Assembly (NCBI GenBank): GCA_034927285.1
Contig: JAYFQF010000004.1
Location: 1 to 64,000 of the forward strand
Direction: 5' to 3'
Length of the DNA: 64,000 nucleotides
From: JAYFQF01 sp034927285
Lineage (GTDB): Bacteria; Bacillota; Peptococcia; DRI-13; UBA5745
This document shows, in pieces, positions 34,611-42,717 of the stretch. The notes beneath the pieces are model-generated. The model was not told the DNA's origin. It saw only the letters and a list, made by a program, of their open reading frames with translations, and ran no database searches. Within the stretch, counting starts at the first letter, position 1. Each line of letters begins with the position of its first letter. The translations under genes were made by a program, and so were the position numbers.

Positions 34611-35660
34611 TTAACGGCGGTGTTTGGGGTGCCGATTTTTTGGGCAGCAGCTGTCGTCACCATAGATCGGAATGTCTTCCCCGGCGTTGGTACGACAGCC
34701 GCGTTCCACCGGGTCGGAATTTTGGCAGCCGCAGGAGTCAGAGGAAGAGTCCGAGCCGGAGTCCGTGAAAAGGTCCTGGGTGCAATCATTGGAATTATCG
34801 GAAGTGACGTCTTCATCCGCAGTGCCGCATATATTGCAGGAAGGATCGTAATCAGCGTCATTGTCGAAGTCACCGGCTGTGTCGTTTGTATTGCAGGGAG
34901 GGGAATAATCGGCATCATTGTCGAAGTTGTTAACGGCGTCATTAAACAGGGGCGCTTCGGAAGAGCAATCGCAATCGGCGGCGTAATTTGCGTCGGCCAG
35001 GTCGCCGTTGTCGACGCAGGGGATAACCCCCGTGCTGGAGTCGATCTCTTCAATGTTTACCGGAGCGGTATCAAAGGCGGGATTCACAGCATAGAAGTTC
35101 CGGGAATCCAGATAGCGGCGCACGTCTTCCAGGGCCTCGCCGAAACGCTGGAAATGGACGATTTCCCGCTGCCGCAAAAATCTGAGAGGCTCCAAAACGT
35201 CGGGATCGTCCACAAGACGGATCAGGTTCTCGTAAGTGGTACGGGCTTTTTGCTCAGCGGCCATATCTTCCATCAGATCGGTGATGGGATCGCCCTTTGA
35301 CTGGAAAACCGCAGCGGTAAAGGGGAAGCCCGCCGCTGCCTGGGGATAGATGCCGATGGTATGATCGGCAAAATAAGTGTCAAAGCCGCTTGCTTTAATT
35401 TGATCAATGGTTAAGTTTCTGGTCAGCTGGTAGACAATTGCACCGATGATTTCCAGATGGGCCAGTTCCTCCGTACCGATGTCGGTCAGCAAAGCTTTGA
35501 CTCGGTCATATGGCATGGCAAAACGCTGGTTAAGATAGCGCATAGCGGCTGCCAGTTCTCCGTCCGGTCCACCCAATTGGGTGATGATCAGCTTTGCCGC
35601 CGCGGGGTTTGGCCTTCTGATCCTTACCGGATATTGCAGTTTCTTTTCATAGGTCCACAT
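34611..35660 (-). CDS. cotJC: CotJC-type manganese catalase with a long acidic Cys-rich C-terminal tail
   Basis: 349 residues. Residues 1-195 are a manganese-catalase/CotJC domain: MWTYEKKLQYPVRI start and metal ligands in GELAAAMRYLNQRF (Glu35), GTEELAHLE (Glu65, His68), MAAEQKAR (Glu136) and REIVHFQRF (His169). Normal CotJC ends about here. This protein continues for some 150 residues rich in Asp, Asn, Ser and Cys, including a near-perfect 19-residue repeat starting FDNDADY at 246 and 265, and Cys pairs (CDC, CNIC, CGC, CC). The tail may bind metal or crosslink the coat through disulfides; that is inference. ATG 35660 has ggagg before it. Last gene of cotJABC. Confidence 0.9.
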   Translation of the reverse strand: MWTYEKKLQYPVRIRRPNPAAAKLIITQLGGPDGELAAAMRYLNQRFAMPYDRVKALLTDIGTEELAHLEIIGAIVYQLTRNLTIDQIKASGFDTYFADHTIGIYPQAAAGFPFTAAVFQSKGDPITDLMEDMAAEQKARTTYENLIRLVDDPDVLEPLRFLRQREIVHFQRFGEALEDVRRYLDSRNFYAVNPAFDTAPVNIEEIDSSTGVIPCVDNGDLADANYAADCDCSSEAPLFNDAVNNFDNDADYSPPCNTNDTAGDFDNDADYDPSCNICGTADEDVTSDNSNDCTQDLFTDSGSDSSSDSCGCQNSDPVERGCRTNAGEDIPIYGDDSCCPKNRHPKHRR

Positions 35661-35664
35661 TAAC

Positions 35665-35940
35665 TTAATCCTCCATTTCCCAAGGCCAGGGACCTTTGAC
35701 CCAGTCCCAGTTGTTGGCATCGGTGTTGCCGTAGATCGTCAGGGGACCGAAGCGGTATTCATAAGCCTGAACCGCTCTCCTGCGCAGGAAAGCCAATCGG
35801 TTGTACTTGCTCATGGCCGCCTGATTGCAGGGATTCATATCCAGGAATAAAGCGAATTCCTGAATAGCGAAATCCAGACTGCGAATTTTTCGCAAAATTC
35901 TTTCTCGGTCGCCGATATCGGAGCAGTTGCAGCTAACCAC
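35665..35940 (-). CDS. cotJB: Spore coat protein CotJB
   Basis: A 91-residue CotJB family protein: RERILRKIRSLDFAIQEFALFLDMNPCNQAAMSKYNRL (family core) and the C-terminal YGPLTIYGN..WDWVKGPWPWEME-type end. It is required with CotJA and CotJC for their joint assembly into the spore coat. Its start lies inside the last codons of cotJA and it ends 4 nt before cotJC, a tightly coupled operon. Confidence 0.93.
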   Translation of the reverse strand: MVSCNCSDIGDRERILRKIRSLDFAIQEFALFLDMNPCNQAAMSKYNRLAFLRRRAVQAYEYRFGPLTIYGNTDANNWDWVKGPWPWEMED

Positions 35941-36142
35941 GGCAATTCACCTGCTTTCCTAAAAAAGGTTTATCCAATTGGGGGAATAAGGTACCGCGGC
36001 TTAAGCCGACCTGGGGCTCATAGCAGTTGGTCAGCTCCTGGCGGGGTACGTAGGCCATGGTTACTACCTGATCGGCACAGGTCTCATAAGACCCCGAGCA
36101 GGGACAACCGGCCGAGTTTGGATACTGACTTGTTTCGTACAT
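35933..36142 (-). CDS. cotJA: Spore coat-associated protein CotJA
   Basis: 69 residues from the ATG at 36142, preceded by caaggagatcaggct; an upstream ATG at 36160 would overlap this ribosome site. Family signature: VTMAYVPRQELTNCYEPQVGLSRGTLFPQLDKPF. The N-terminus is Cys-rich (SAGCPCSGSYETCADQ). First gene of cotJABC. In Bacillus the operon is sigma-E dependent; I could not identify a convincing sigma-E promoter by eye in the upstream bases. Confidence 0.92.
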   Translation of the reverse strand: MYETSQYPNSAGCPCSGSYETCADQVVTMAYVPRQELTNCYEPQVGLSRGTLFPQLDKPFLGKQVNCRG

Positions 36143-36472
36143 AGCCTGATCTCCTTGCATTTGATTTGGGGCGACCAGTACCGCCGCCTCACTGAAATCC
36201 TATGCGGCGACCGGAAGAAAGGTGACGGGGGACAGGGGATTTAGTCAAAAAAAGGCGGGGGAAAAGCTGGTGGAAAGCCCGAATCCTCCGGGAGGCGCCG
36301 GCTGTTTTTTTGATCATTCTATGATATAATGAGCGCAGCGAATTACGTCATAATTAACCCTGGGTGGCGGGCCGCGCGGTTATCGTGGATTCAGGGAGCC
36401 GGCGGCTGGGTGAAGCTGCGGGTCTGGGACGCCGGCCGCGGAAAATAACTGAAAACCGAAGGGAGAAGGCCC
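36143..36472. other. Divergent region between cotJA and proB
   Basis: This holds the leftward cotJ promoter region and the proB leader. Near 36285-36315 a short GC-rich palindrome is followed by a T-run (tgttttttt). The 23-bp shared repeat with an extended -10 lies at 36322-36344, and its similarity to the region before the aminotransferase gene extends to about 36405. No other gene is supported. Confidence 0.4.
36322..36405 (+). repeat. Leader repeat (copy 2) with extended -10, upstream of proB
   Basis: The first 23 bp (36322-36344) equal the element upstream of kdpD. The longer segment aligns with 58841-58922 at roughly three-quarters identity, including the block TGGCGGGCC. It begins with TGATATAAT, a plausible promoter -10 for proB. 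Differences between the two long copies fall equally in all codon positions of the small frame inside, so it is probably not coding. Confidence 0.55.
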
Positions 36473-37909
36473 ATGGATATAGATAAGGGAAAAGAAATCC
36501 AGGAATGGGGCAAACTGAAAGAGGCCAGCCGGATCGTGATCAAGGTCGGCACCAGCACCCTGACCCACCAGACAGGAAACCTGAACCTGATGCGGATGGA
36601 ATCCCTGGTACGGCAGTTGGCCGATCTGAAAAACCAGGGGCGGCAGGTGCTGCTGGTTACCTCCGCCGCCATCGGCGCCGGTATGGGCCGGCTGAATATC
36701 GGCGAAAAACCGCCGGAGATCGCTAAGCGGCAGGCCTTAGCCGCCGTAGGGCAGGGGATCCTGATGCAGACCTACGAAAAGCTCTTCAGCGAGTATGGCG
36801 TGGCGGTGGCCCAGGTGCTTTTGACCAAAGACGACGTGGCGGACCGGCGGCGTTACTTAAACGCCCGCAGTACTTTATGGCAGATCATGGAATACGGTGC
36901 GGTGCCGGTTATTAATGAGAACGACACCGTCACCTTTGATGAAATCAAAGTGGGGGATAACGATACCCTGGCAGCCATGGTGGCCGGCCTGGTGGACGCG
37001 GATCTTTTGGTACTGCTGTCGGATATCGACGGCCTTTATACCGCGGATCCCCGGAAAGACGAAACCGCACGGCTGATTCCTATGGTAGAAGAGATCACGC
37101 CGGCGGTGGAGGCTTTGGCAGGAGACCCGGGCAGCAAATTCGGCAGCGGCGGCATGGCTACCAAAATTGCCGCCGCCCGTATCGCCGTAACTCAGGGTAT
37201 CCCCATGGCCCTGGTTAACGGAAGCAGGAAAAACTGTCTGCAATTTTTAAACGGCGCCGAGTTAAGCCTGCCGGAAATAAAGGGCCACAGCCCGGCGGAG
37301 CCTTCCGGTCTTGAAAAAGCCGGAATGGCGCCGGCGGGAAAACTGCCGGAAATAACTATGGGGCTGGCGGAAAGCGCCGCCTCGAATTTGCCGCCGGCTA
37401 TGAGAGCGGGGCTTTCCGGGGCAGAAAATCCGCCGAAGACGACGGAGAAGCCTCCCCTGGCGGCGGAGAATTCTCCCCTGCCGGCGGACGTGCCGCCGGA
37501 GGCTAACGCAACTGTCCGGATCTCTCCGATCCTTTCCAACGCCGCCTGGGCCTGGGGGACCCTTTTCCTGCCGAAAGCCCATCCCTTGGGCAGCCGAAAG
37601 GGCTGGCTGGCCTTCAGCACCCGCTGCGCCGGCAGTCTGCAGGTGGATTTAGGGGCGGCCCAGGCCATATTGGAGCGGGGGAAAAGCCTTTTGCCCAGCG
37701 GCATCACCGGAGTGCTGGGCGAGTTTGGCCGCGGTTCGGTGCTGGAAGTGACCTTTGAGGGGCGCATCATCGCCAGGGGGATCAGTAATTACGACAGCGA
37801 AGACCTGATCAGGATCATTGGGAAAAAGAGCCGGGAGATCGACGGTATTTTGGGGCCCGGCCATGAGCAGGAAGCGATCCACAGAGATAACCTTTCCCTT
37901 TGGTCATAA
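36473..37909 (+). CDS. proB: Glutamate 5-kinase with a long linker before the PUA domain
   Basis: A 478-residue protein, about 100 longer than usual ProB. The amino-acid-kinase domain (IVIKVGTSTLTHQTG; VINENDTVTFDEIKVGDNDTLAAMVAGLVDADLLVLLSDIDGLYTADPR; GSGGMATKIAAARIA) ends near residue 262. A PUA domain runs from about 361 (WGTLFLPKAHPLGSRKGWL) to the end (ISNYDSEDLIRIIGKKS). Between them, residues about 264-360 form a Pro/Ala/Glu-rich, probably disordered insertion. It phosphorylates glutamate, the first and normally proline-inhibited step of proline synthesis. proA follows 16 bp downstream. Confidence 0.95.
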   Translation: MDIDKGKEIQEWGKLKEASRIVIKVGTSTLTHQTGNLNLMRMESLVRQLADLKNQGRQVLLVTSAAIGAGMGRLNIGEKPPEIAKRQALAAVGQGILMQTYEKLFSEYGVAVAQVLLTKDDVADRRRYLNARSTLWQIMEYGAVPVINENDTVTFDEIKVGDNDTLAAMVAGLVDADLLVLLSDIDGLYTADPRKDETARLIPMVEEITPAVEALAGDPGSKFGSGGMATKIAAARIAVTQGIPMALVNGSRKNCLQFLNGAELSLPEIKGHSPAEPSGLEKAGMAPAGKLPEITMGLAESAASNLPPAMRAGLSGAENPPKTTEKPPLAAENSPLPADVPPEANATVRISPILSNAAWAWGTLFLPKAHPLGSRKGWLAFSTRCAGSLQVDLGAAQAILERGKSLLPSGITGVLGEFGRGSVLEVTFEGRIIARGISNYDSEDLIRIIGKKSREIDGILGPGHEQEAIHRDNLSLWS

Positions 37910-37925
37910 ATGAGGAGGAAACAGG

Positions 37926-39179
37926 ATGACGTTGGAATATGTAGAAAATCTGGGCCGTAAAGCCAAAGCCGCCTCCGCCCGGATGGCGGCTCTGACCACG
38001 GAATTAAAGGATCGCTGCCTTTTGGCTATGGCCGCGGCGCTGCGGAAAAACAGCGGAGTGCTTCTGGAAAAGAACGCTCTGGATGTGACCGCTGCCCAGG
38101 CTAAAGGCGCCACCGAGGCTTTTATCGACCGCCTGACCCTAACGGAAAAGCGGGTGGAAGAGATGGCCAGGGGCCTGGAGGATCTGGCTGCCCTGAAAGA
38201 TCCCATAGGGCAGATTCTGTCCGGCTGGAAAGGGGCCCAGGATATCGAGATCACCAAGGTCAGGGTGCCTTTAGGCGTAGTGGGCATCATTTACGAGGCA
38301 CGGCCCAATGTCACCGCAGATGCCGCCGGCATCTGCTTTAAAACCGGCAACGCCGTGATTTTACGGGGCTCCGGCGAGGCTCTGGAATCCAACAAAGCCA
38401 CGGTGGCCCTTCTCCGTCAGGCCATCCGGGAAGCCGGCGGACCTGAGGACGGCGTGCTTTTGATGGAAGACGTCAGCCGGGAAGCGGCGGCGGAGCTGAT
38501 GCGTTTAAATCAGTATTTAAGCGTCCTGATTCCCCGGGGCGGCGCCGGCCTGATCCGGTCGGTAGTGAAGGAAGCCACGGTGCCGGTGATCGAAACCGGC
38601 GTGGGAAATTGTCATATCTATGTGGACCAAAGCGCCGATCTTGCCATGGCCCTGAATATTCTTGTCAATGCCAAGACCCAGCGCACCGGCGTATGTAACG
38701 CCGCCGAATCCCTTTTGGTACATCAGGCCGTGGCCCGGGATTTTTTAACCCTAGCCGGGCCGGTTTTAAAGGATAAAGGGGTGGAACTGCGCGCCTGCCG
38801 GCGCAGCCTGGCCTATCTGCCCCAGGCCCTGGCGGCCACGGAAGAGGATTATTACCAGGAATTCCTGGATCTGATCCTTTCCGTAAAGATCGTGGATTCC
38901 CTGGAGGAGGCCGTGGATCATATCAATAAGTATGGAACCGGCCATTCCGAAGCGATTATTACCAGGGACTATGAGGCCTCGCGGAAATTCACCTCGGAAG
39001 TGGACGCCGCGGCGGTATATGTGAACGCTTCCACCCGGTTTACCGACGGCGGCCAGTTCGGCCTGGGGGCGGAAATCGGCATCAGCACCCAAAAGCTGCA
39101 CGCCAGAGGGCCCATGGGGCTGGAGGAAATGACGACGATTAAATACATCGTTTACGGACAAGGACAGGTCCGGGCTTAG
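37926..39179 (+). CDS. proA: Gamma-glutamyl phosphate reductase
   Basis: A 417-residue protein of standard length. NADPH-dependent reductase of the aldehyde dehydrogenase superfamily; the conserved region VPVIETGVGNCHIYVD and the catalytic cysteine in TGVCNAAESLLVH are visible, with the C-terminal NASTRFTDGGQFGLGAEIGISTQKLHARGPMGLEE signature. It converts gamma-glutamyl phosphate to glutamate semialdehyde. The ATG follows gaggaaacagg. Confidence 0.97.
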   Translation: MTLEYVENLGRKAKAASARMAALTTELKDRCLLAMAAALRKNSGVLLEKNALDVTAAQAKGATEAFIDRLTLTEKRVEEMARGLEDLAALKDPIGQILSGWKGAQDIEITKVRVPLGVVGIIYEARPNVTADAAGICFKTGNAVILRGSGEALESNKATVALLRQAIREAGGPEDGVLLMEDVSREAAAELMRLNQYLSVLIPRGGAGLIRSVVKEATVPVIETGVGNCHIYVDQSADLAMALNILVNAKTQRTGVCNAAESLLVHQAVARDFLTLAGPVLKDKGVELRACRRSLAYLPQALAATEEDYYQEFLDLILSVKIVDSLEEAVDHINKYGTGHSEAIITRDYEASRKFTSEVDAAAVYVNASTRFTDGGQFGLGAEIGISTQKLHARGPMGLEEMTTIKYIVYGQGQVRA

Positions 39180-39195
39180 GAGGGAAAAGGTTTTC

Positions 39196-39861
39196 ATGGA
39201 GCAGGAATTCCGGGAGGATCTTCATCTGACAGGGGTTAAAAAGCTGGGCCTGATGGGCGGCACCTTTGATCCTGTTCACCAGGGCCATTTGGCGGCGGCG
39301 GAAGCCGTGCGCTGCTGTTTCGGCCTGGAAAAGGTGGTTTTTGTGCCTTCCGGCTGTCCGCCTCATAAAATAGACCACGGAATTACCTCCAAGGAAAACC
39401 GGTACCTGATGACGGAGCTTGCCACCTTGTCCAATCCTTATTTTGCGGTTTCCCGGGTAGAACTGGAACGGGAAGGCTATTCCTATGCCATTGATACGGT
39501 CCGCTATTTTCAAAGGCTGCTGTCTCCTGCGGGCCGGCTGTATTTTATTACCGGCGCCGACGCCATCCTGGATATCGTCAGCTGGCACGCGGCCCAGGAA
39601 CTGCTGGACTGCTGCGTTTTTATCGCCGCCACCCGTCCCGGCTTCCGTCAGGAGATCATCCGGGAACGGCTGAAAGCCCAGCTGACGCCGGAAAAGCTGG
39701 AAAAGATCGTGGCTGTGGAGGTGCCGGCCATGGATATTTCTTCTACCGATATCCGCCGGCGGCTTTCGGAGGGCCGCACCATCAAATACCTTTTGCCGGA
39801 AACGGTGGAGGAGTTCATCTATAAGAATCACTTATATGGCGCCGCCGGGGACCGGCGCTGA
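39196..39861 (+). CDS. nadD: Nicotinate-nucleotide adenylyltransferase
   Basis: 221 residues. Nucleotidyltransferase motif GGTFDPVHQGHL and the C-terminal ISSTDIRRRLSEGRTIKYLLPETVEEFI are diagnostic. It adenylates nicotinate mononucleotide in NAD synthesis. It has a 14-residue N-terminal extension (MEQEFREDLHLTGV) before the usual KKLGLMGG; the upstream AGGAGGGAAAAG supports this longer start. Order nadD-yqeK-rsfS is typical of Firmicutes. Confidence 0.95.
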   Translation: MEQEFREDLHLTGVKKLGLMGGTFDPVHQGHLAAAEAVRCCFGLEKVVFVPSGCPPHKIDHGITSKENRYLMTELATLSNPYFAVSRVELEREGYSYAIDTVRYFQRLLSPAGRLYFITGADAILDIVSWHAAQELLDCCVFIAATRPGFRQEIIRERLKAQLTPEKLEKIVAVEVPAMDISSTDIRRRLSEGRTIKYLLPETVEEFIYKNHLYGAAGDRR

Positions 39862-39929
39862 AAACCGGTTTTCCCGGGGCAAAGATCAGGGGCAGATTAC
39901 TAAAAGGATAAATGGGGAAATAAATTAGC

Positions 39930-40604
39930 ATGATAGAGATAAAAAAAATTATCGAAGGACAGGAAGGAAAGGCCGGCGGCGCCGTCGCCGAAGCGGTCTG
40001 CCTGACGGCGGGAGGGGCTGCGGCGGAGCGCTGGCAGACCCAGAGGATACGGATGGCGGGGATGCTGAAGCCAAAACGTTTTATCCATAGCCTGGCGGTG
40101 GCGGACACGGCGGTACGCATGAGCGTCTGGCTGGGCGGGGATCCGGTAAAACTTGCCATTGCCGGCCTGCTGCACGACGGAGCAAAAAATCTGAGCAATG
40201 AAAGGCTGCTGGCTTTGGCCAGGGAGCATAACCTTTTGACGGACCCGGCTGAATTGATCCGGCCCGATTTGCTGCACGGCCCTGTGGCGGCCTGGTTGGC
40301 GGAACACCAGTGGGGAGAGACAGATCCGCAGATTTTGCAGGCTATCCGCCTGCATACCACCGCCGGCCCTGAGATGTGTCTGGTGGCCGGTATTATATTC
40401 ATGGCGGACCTGATCGAGCCCAACCGCAGCTACCCCGGTGTGGAGGAATTGCGGCAAAGCTGCCGTAAAGGGCTGAAGGAAGCGGTTATTCTGGCCATTG
40501 ACGATACCTTTGACTATTTGGAAAGGGAAAATCAGCCGGTGCACCAGGGTATGGTGCGCTGCCGGCAATGGTTGACGGAAGGGAAAGGAGAGTTTTGTGA
40601 ATAG
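39930..40604 (+). CDS. yqeK: YqeK-type HD-domain hydrolase (symmetrical Ap4A hydrolase family)
   Basis: 224 residues. The HD-domain metal ligands are seen in RFIHSLAVADTAVRM, AGLLHDGAKN and LLHGPVAAWLAEHQWG, and the family block VAGIIFMADLIEPNRSYPGVEELR is present. YqeK proteins hydrolyse diadenosine tetraphosphate symmetrically to ADP. About 40 extra residues precede the usual start (EGQEGKAGGAVAEAVC...), so an internal start is possible, but only the first ATG has a purine-rich ribosome site (ggggaaat). Its stop overlaps the GTG of rsfS. Confidence 0.9.
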   Translation: MIEIKKIIEGQEGKAGGAVAEAVCLTAGGAAAERWQTQRIRMAGMLKPKRFIHSLAVADTAVRMSVWLGGDPVKLAIAGLLHDGAKNLSNERLLALAREHNLLTDPAELIRPDLLHGPVAAWLAEHQWGETDPQILQAIRLHTTAGPEMCLVAGIIFMADLIEPNRSYPGVEELRQSCRKGLKEAVILAIDDTFDYLERENQPVHQGMVRCRQWLTEGKGEFCE

Positions 40605-40980
40605 CAAAGAAATGGCCCTGGTGGCCGCCCGGGCGATGGATGCCAAAAAGGGCTCCAAGATCAAAGTCTTGAAGCTGGAGGATCTGACTCTGGTCACAGA
40701 CTATTTTATCGTGGCTACCGGAAACAGCCGGGCCCAGACTCAGGCCCTGGCCGACGCGGTGGAAAAGAAATTCAAAGAAGATTACGATATTCAGGTGAAC
40801 CGGATCGAGGGCTTCCAGGAGGGCCGCTGGATTTTGCTGGACTATGGACAGATCATCGTCCACATCTTCCAGGAGGACGAGCGGAATTTCTATAACCTGG
40901 AGCGGCTTTGGGCCGATGCCCCCTGCCTGCCGGATACGGAGGTCTTCCCGGAAGGCGCAGCCGGCGAGGTCGGAAAATGA
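40597..40980 (+). CDS. rsfS: Ribosomal silencing factor RsfS
   Basis: 127 residues, GTG start with aaaggagag before it. Core signature KIKVLKLEDLTLVTDYFIVATGNSRAQTQALADAVE and WILLDYGQIIVHIFQEDERNFYNLERLW. It binds L14 of the 50S subunit and blocks subunit joining in stationary phase. The usual Firmicute length is about 115; the short C-terminal tail is extra. It overlaps yqeK upstream and folD downstream by a few nt each. Confidence 0.94.
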   Translation: MNSKEMALVAARAMDAKKGSKIKVLKLEDLTLVTDYFIVATGNSRAQTQALADAVEKKFKEDYDIQVNRIEGFQEGRWILLDYGQIIVHIFQEDERNFYNLERLWADAPCLPDTEVFPEGAAGEVGK

Positions 40981-41822
40981 GCCTGTTAAGGGGAAGGGAC
41001 GCGGCAGATGAACTTTGCCGGACGTTGAAAGAAAAAACGGCGGCCACAGGATGCAGGCCTTGCCTGGCTATCGTTCGGGTGGGAGAGCGGCCCGACGACC
41101 TTTCTTATGAACGGGCTGCGGTAAAACGCATGTCCGCTTTGGATTTTGACTGCCGGGTCTTTGCCTTTCCCGCGGAGATCGGGCAGGAGGAATTTTTGGC
41201 GGAATTTCAGAAAATCAATGCCGATCCCTCTGTCCATGGGATCCTGCTCTTCCGTCCGCTGCCAAAGCAGCTGGACGAAGCTGCGGTGGTGGCGGTCCTG
41301 GATCCGGCTAAGGATGTGGACGGACTTTGCCGGGAAAACCTGGCGAAGGTCTTTGCCGGCGATCCGGAAGCTTTTGCGCCTTGTACCGCCGCGGCGGTAA
41401 TGGCTGTGCTGGACTATGCCGGCGTTGAGCTGAAAGGCTGCCGTTCCGTTATCGTGGGCCGCAGCCTGGTGGTGGGTAAACCCCTGGCCATGCTTATGCT
41501 GAACCGGGACGCCACCGTCACCATCTGCCACAGTAAAACCCGGGATTTGCCGGCAATCTGCCGCCAGGCCGATATCCTGGTAGCTTGCGTGGGCCGGGCC
41601 GGGCTGATTACCGGGGATTTCGTCCGGGAGGGAGCGGTGGTGATCGATGTGGGGATCAACGTGGACGACCAGGGAAAGCTTTGCGGCGATGTGGATTTCA
41701 CTTCGGTGGAACCTAAAGCTTCCCTGATTACGCCGGTGCCCGGCGGCGTCGGCACCGTCACCACCTCGGTTTTGGCTGCTCAGGTCATGCAGGCGGCGCT
41801 GCGGGCGGTACTGAAAAAGTAA
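40977..41822 (+). CDS. folD: Bifunctional methylenetetrahydrofolate dehydrogenase/cyclohydrolase
   Basis: 281 residues from the ATG at 40977 (ATGA overlap with the rsfS stop). Signatures: VHGILLFRPLPKQLDE, PAKDVDGLCRENLAKV, VIVGRSLVVGKPLAMLMLNRDATVTICHSKT and the closing TPVPGGVGTVTTSVLAAQV. Notable: the usual catalytic lysine motif S-Y-x(3)-K is represented by LSYERAAVKR, consistent with an intact active site. It interconverts one-carbon folates, relevant to acetogen-type or biosynthetic C1 flow. Confidence 0.94.
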   Translation: MSLLRGRDAADELCRTLKEKTAATGCRPCLAIVRVGERPDDLSYERAAVKRMSALDFDCRVFAFPAEIGQEEFLAEFQKINADPSVHGILLFRPLPKQLDEAAVVAVLDPAKDVDGLCRENLAKVFAGDPEAFAPCTAAAVMAVLDYAGVELKGCRSVIVGRSLVVGKPLAMLMLNRDATVTICHSKTRDLPAICRQADILVACVGRAGLITGDFVREGAVVIDVGINVDDQGKLCGDVDFTSVEPKASLITPVPGGVGTVTTSVLAAQVMQAALRAVLKK

Positions 41823-41947
41823 GCGGCAGCCTGCTCCAAGCCCTGTTTACCTTGGAAAATCGGCAGGCGACTCAGAAGTATCTGTTTTCAGGGCAGGGCA
41901 CAATGCCGGTCTGACGATCAGGCAGACGGCGGAAGGAGGGAGGCGGT

Positions 41948-42529
41948 TTGCGGGAAGCCAGGGAAAGCAGGGGCAGCGTGGAAGAGCTGCTGGCGGCCAG
42001 CTTAAAAAAACTGACGGAAAAAAAAGCCTTTGCCAAAATTACGGTCAAGGATATTACCGATGCGGCGGAATTATCCCGTCCCACGTTCTACAATCATTTT
42101 CAGGATAAATACGAGCTGCTGGAATGGATTTTTGTCACCGATGTGGTAGAGCCGATGCAGCTTCTGATCGAAAATAATATGACGATGGAAGCGATCATCC
42201 TTTTGTTTTCCAACGTGCAGCGGGAAAGTGATTTCTATCAGAATGTTTTTCAGACTGATGGGCAGAATTCCTTTGGCCAGATTGTCCAAGGAAATTTTCA
42301 GCGGGTGCTGCAGCAGATCTTCGAGAGCCGGATCAATCCCGCCAAAGTGGTGAAGTTTTGGCAGACGCCGGAGAATCTGGCCAAGTATTACTCCTGGGTC
42401 ATGCGCTTTGCCATATTCAGCTGGCTGGAGCAGGCAGCGCCGGTTTCGCCCCGGGAGATGGCCGAAATCCTGCAGATTTTAATGACCACTTCTCTGGAAG
42501 ACATAATTGATAATCTGGAGAGTATCTGA
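41948..42529 (+). CDS. TetR/AcrR-family transcriptional regulator
   Basis: 193 residues, TTG start after ggaggGAGGcgg. The helix-turn-helix is FAKITVKDITDAAELSRPTFYNHFQDKYELLEWIF. The C-terminal ligand domain resembles the DhaS-like (TetR_C) group, with FYQNVFQTDGQNSFGQIV. It lies upstream of and co-directional with the radical SAM and flippase-like genes, but a strong terminator follows it, so it is likely transcribed alone and may repress those genes. Confidence 0.88.
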   Translation: MREARESRGSVEELLAASLKKLTEKKAFAKITVKDITDAAELSRPTFYNHFQDKYELLEWIFVTDVVEPMQLLIENNMTMEAIILLFSNVQRESDFYQNVFQTDGQNSFGQIVQGNFQRVLQQIFESRINPAKVVKFWQTPENLAKYYSWVMRFAIFSWLEQAAPVSPREMAEILQILMTTSLEDIIDNLESI

Positions 42530-42615
42530 AGCGGTTCTCGTTTACAGTTTGTCCCGGCTGTAAAGCACAGAATAAAAAAAAGTAAAAAGTGTAAAATAAC
42601 AAATGACAAAATCCG

Positions 42616-42650
42616 GAGATTGAATATTCCCTTGTTCAATCTCTTTTTTT
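42616..42650 (+). terminator. Intrinsic terminator after the TetR gene
   Basis: GAGATTGAA (42616-42624) pairs perfectly with TTCAATCTC (42635-42643), followed by seven T. Confidence 0.9.
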
Positions 42651-42717
42651 ATGATATAGCCAGAGCAAAGGTTTTTGACCGGCAATCCGGCCGGGACAGA
42701 AAGGTCAGGTGAGAGCC

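Noticed and set aside
34505..35300. Long open frames on both strands (182 and 258 codons) inside the cotJC tail
   Set aside because: They are out-of-frame shadows of the repetitive Asp/Cys-rich tail of CotJC, which has ribosome site, operon context and conserved domain support.
36331..36448. A 39-codon frame inside the leader repeat (starting MSAANY)
   Set aside because: Comparison with the second long copy shows substitutions equally in all codon positions, and the second copy begins with ATA, so peptide-level selection is not supported.
37192..37770. Minus-strand 192-codon frame opposite the proB linker
   Set aside because: Shadow of the low-complexity linker; no ribosome site and no neighbours in that direction.
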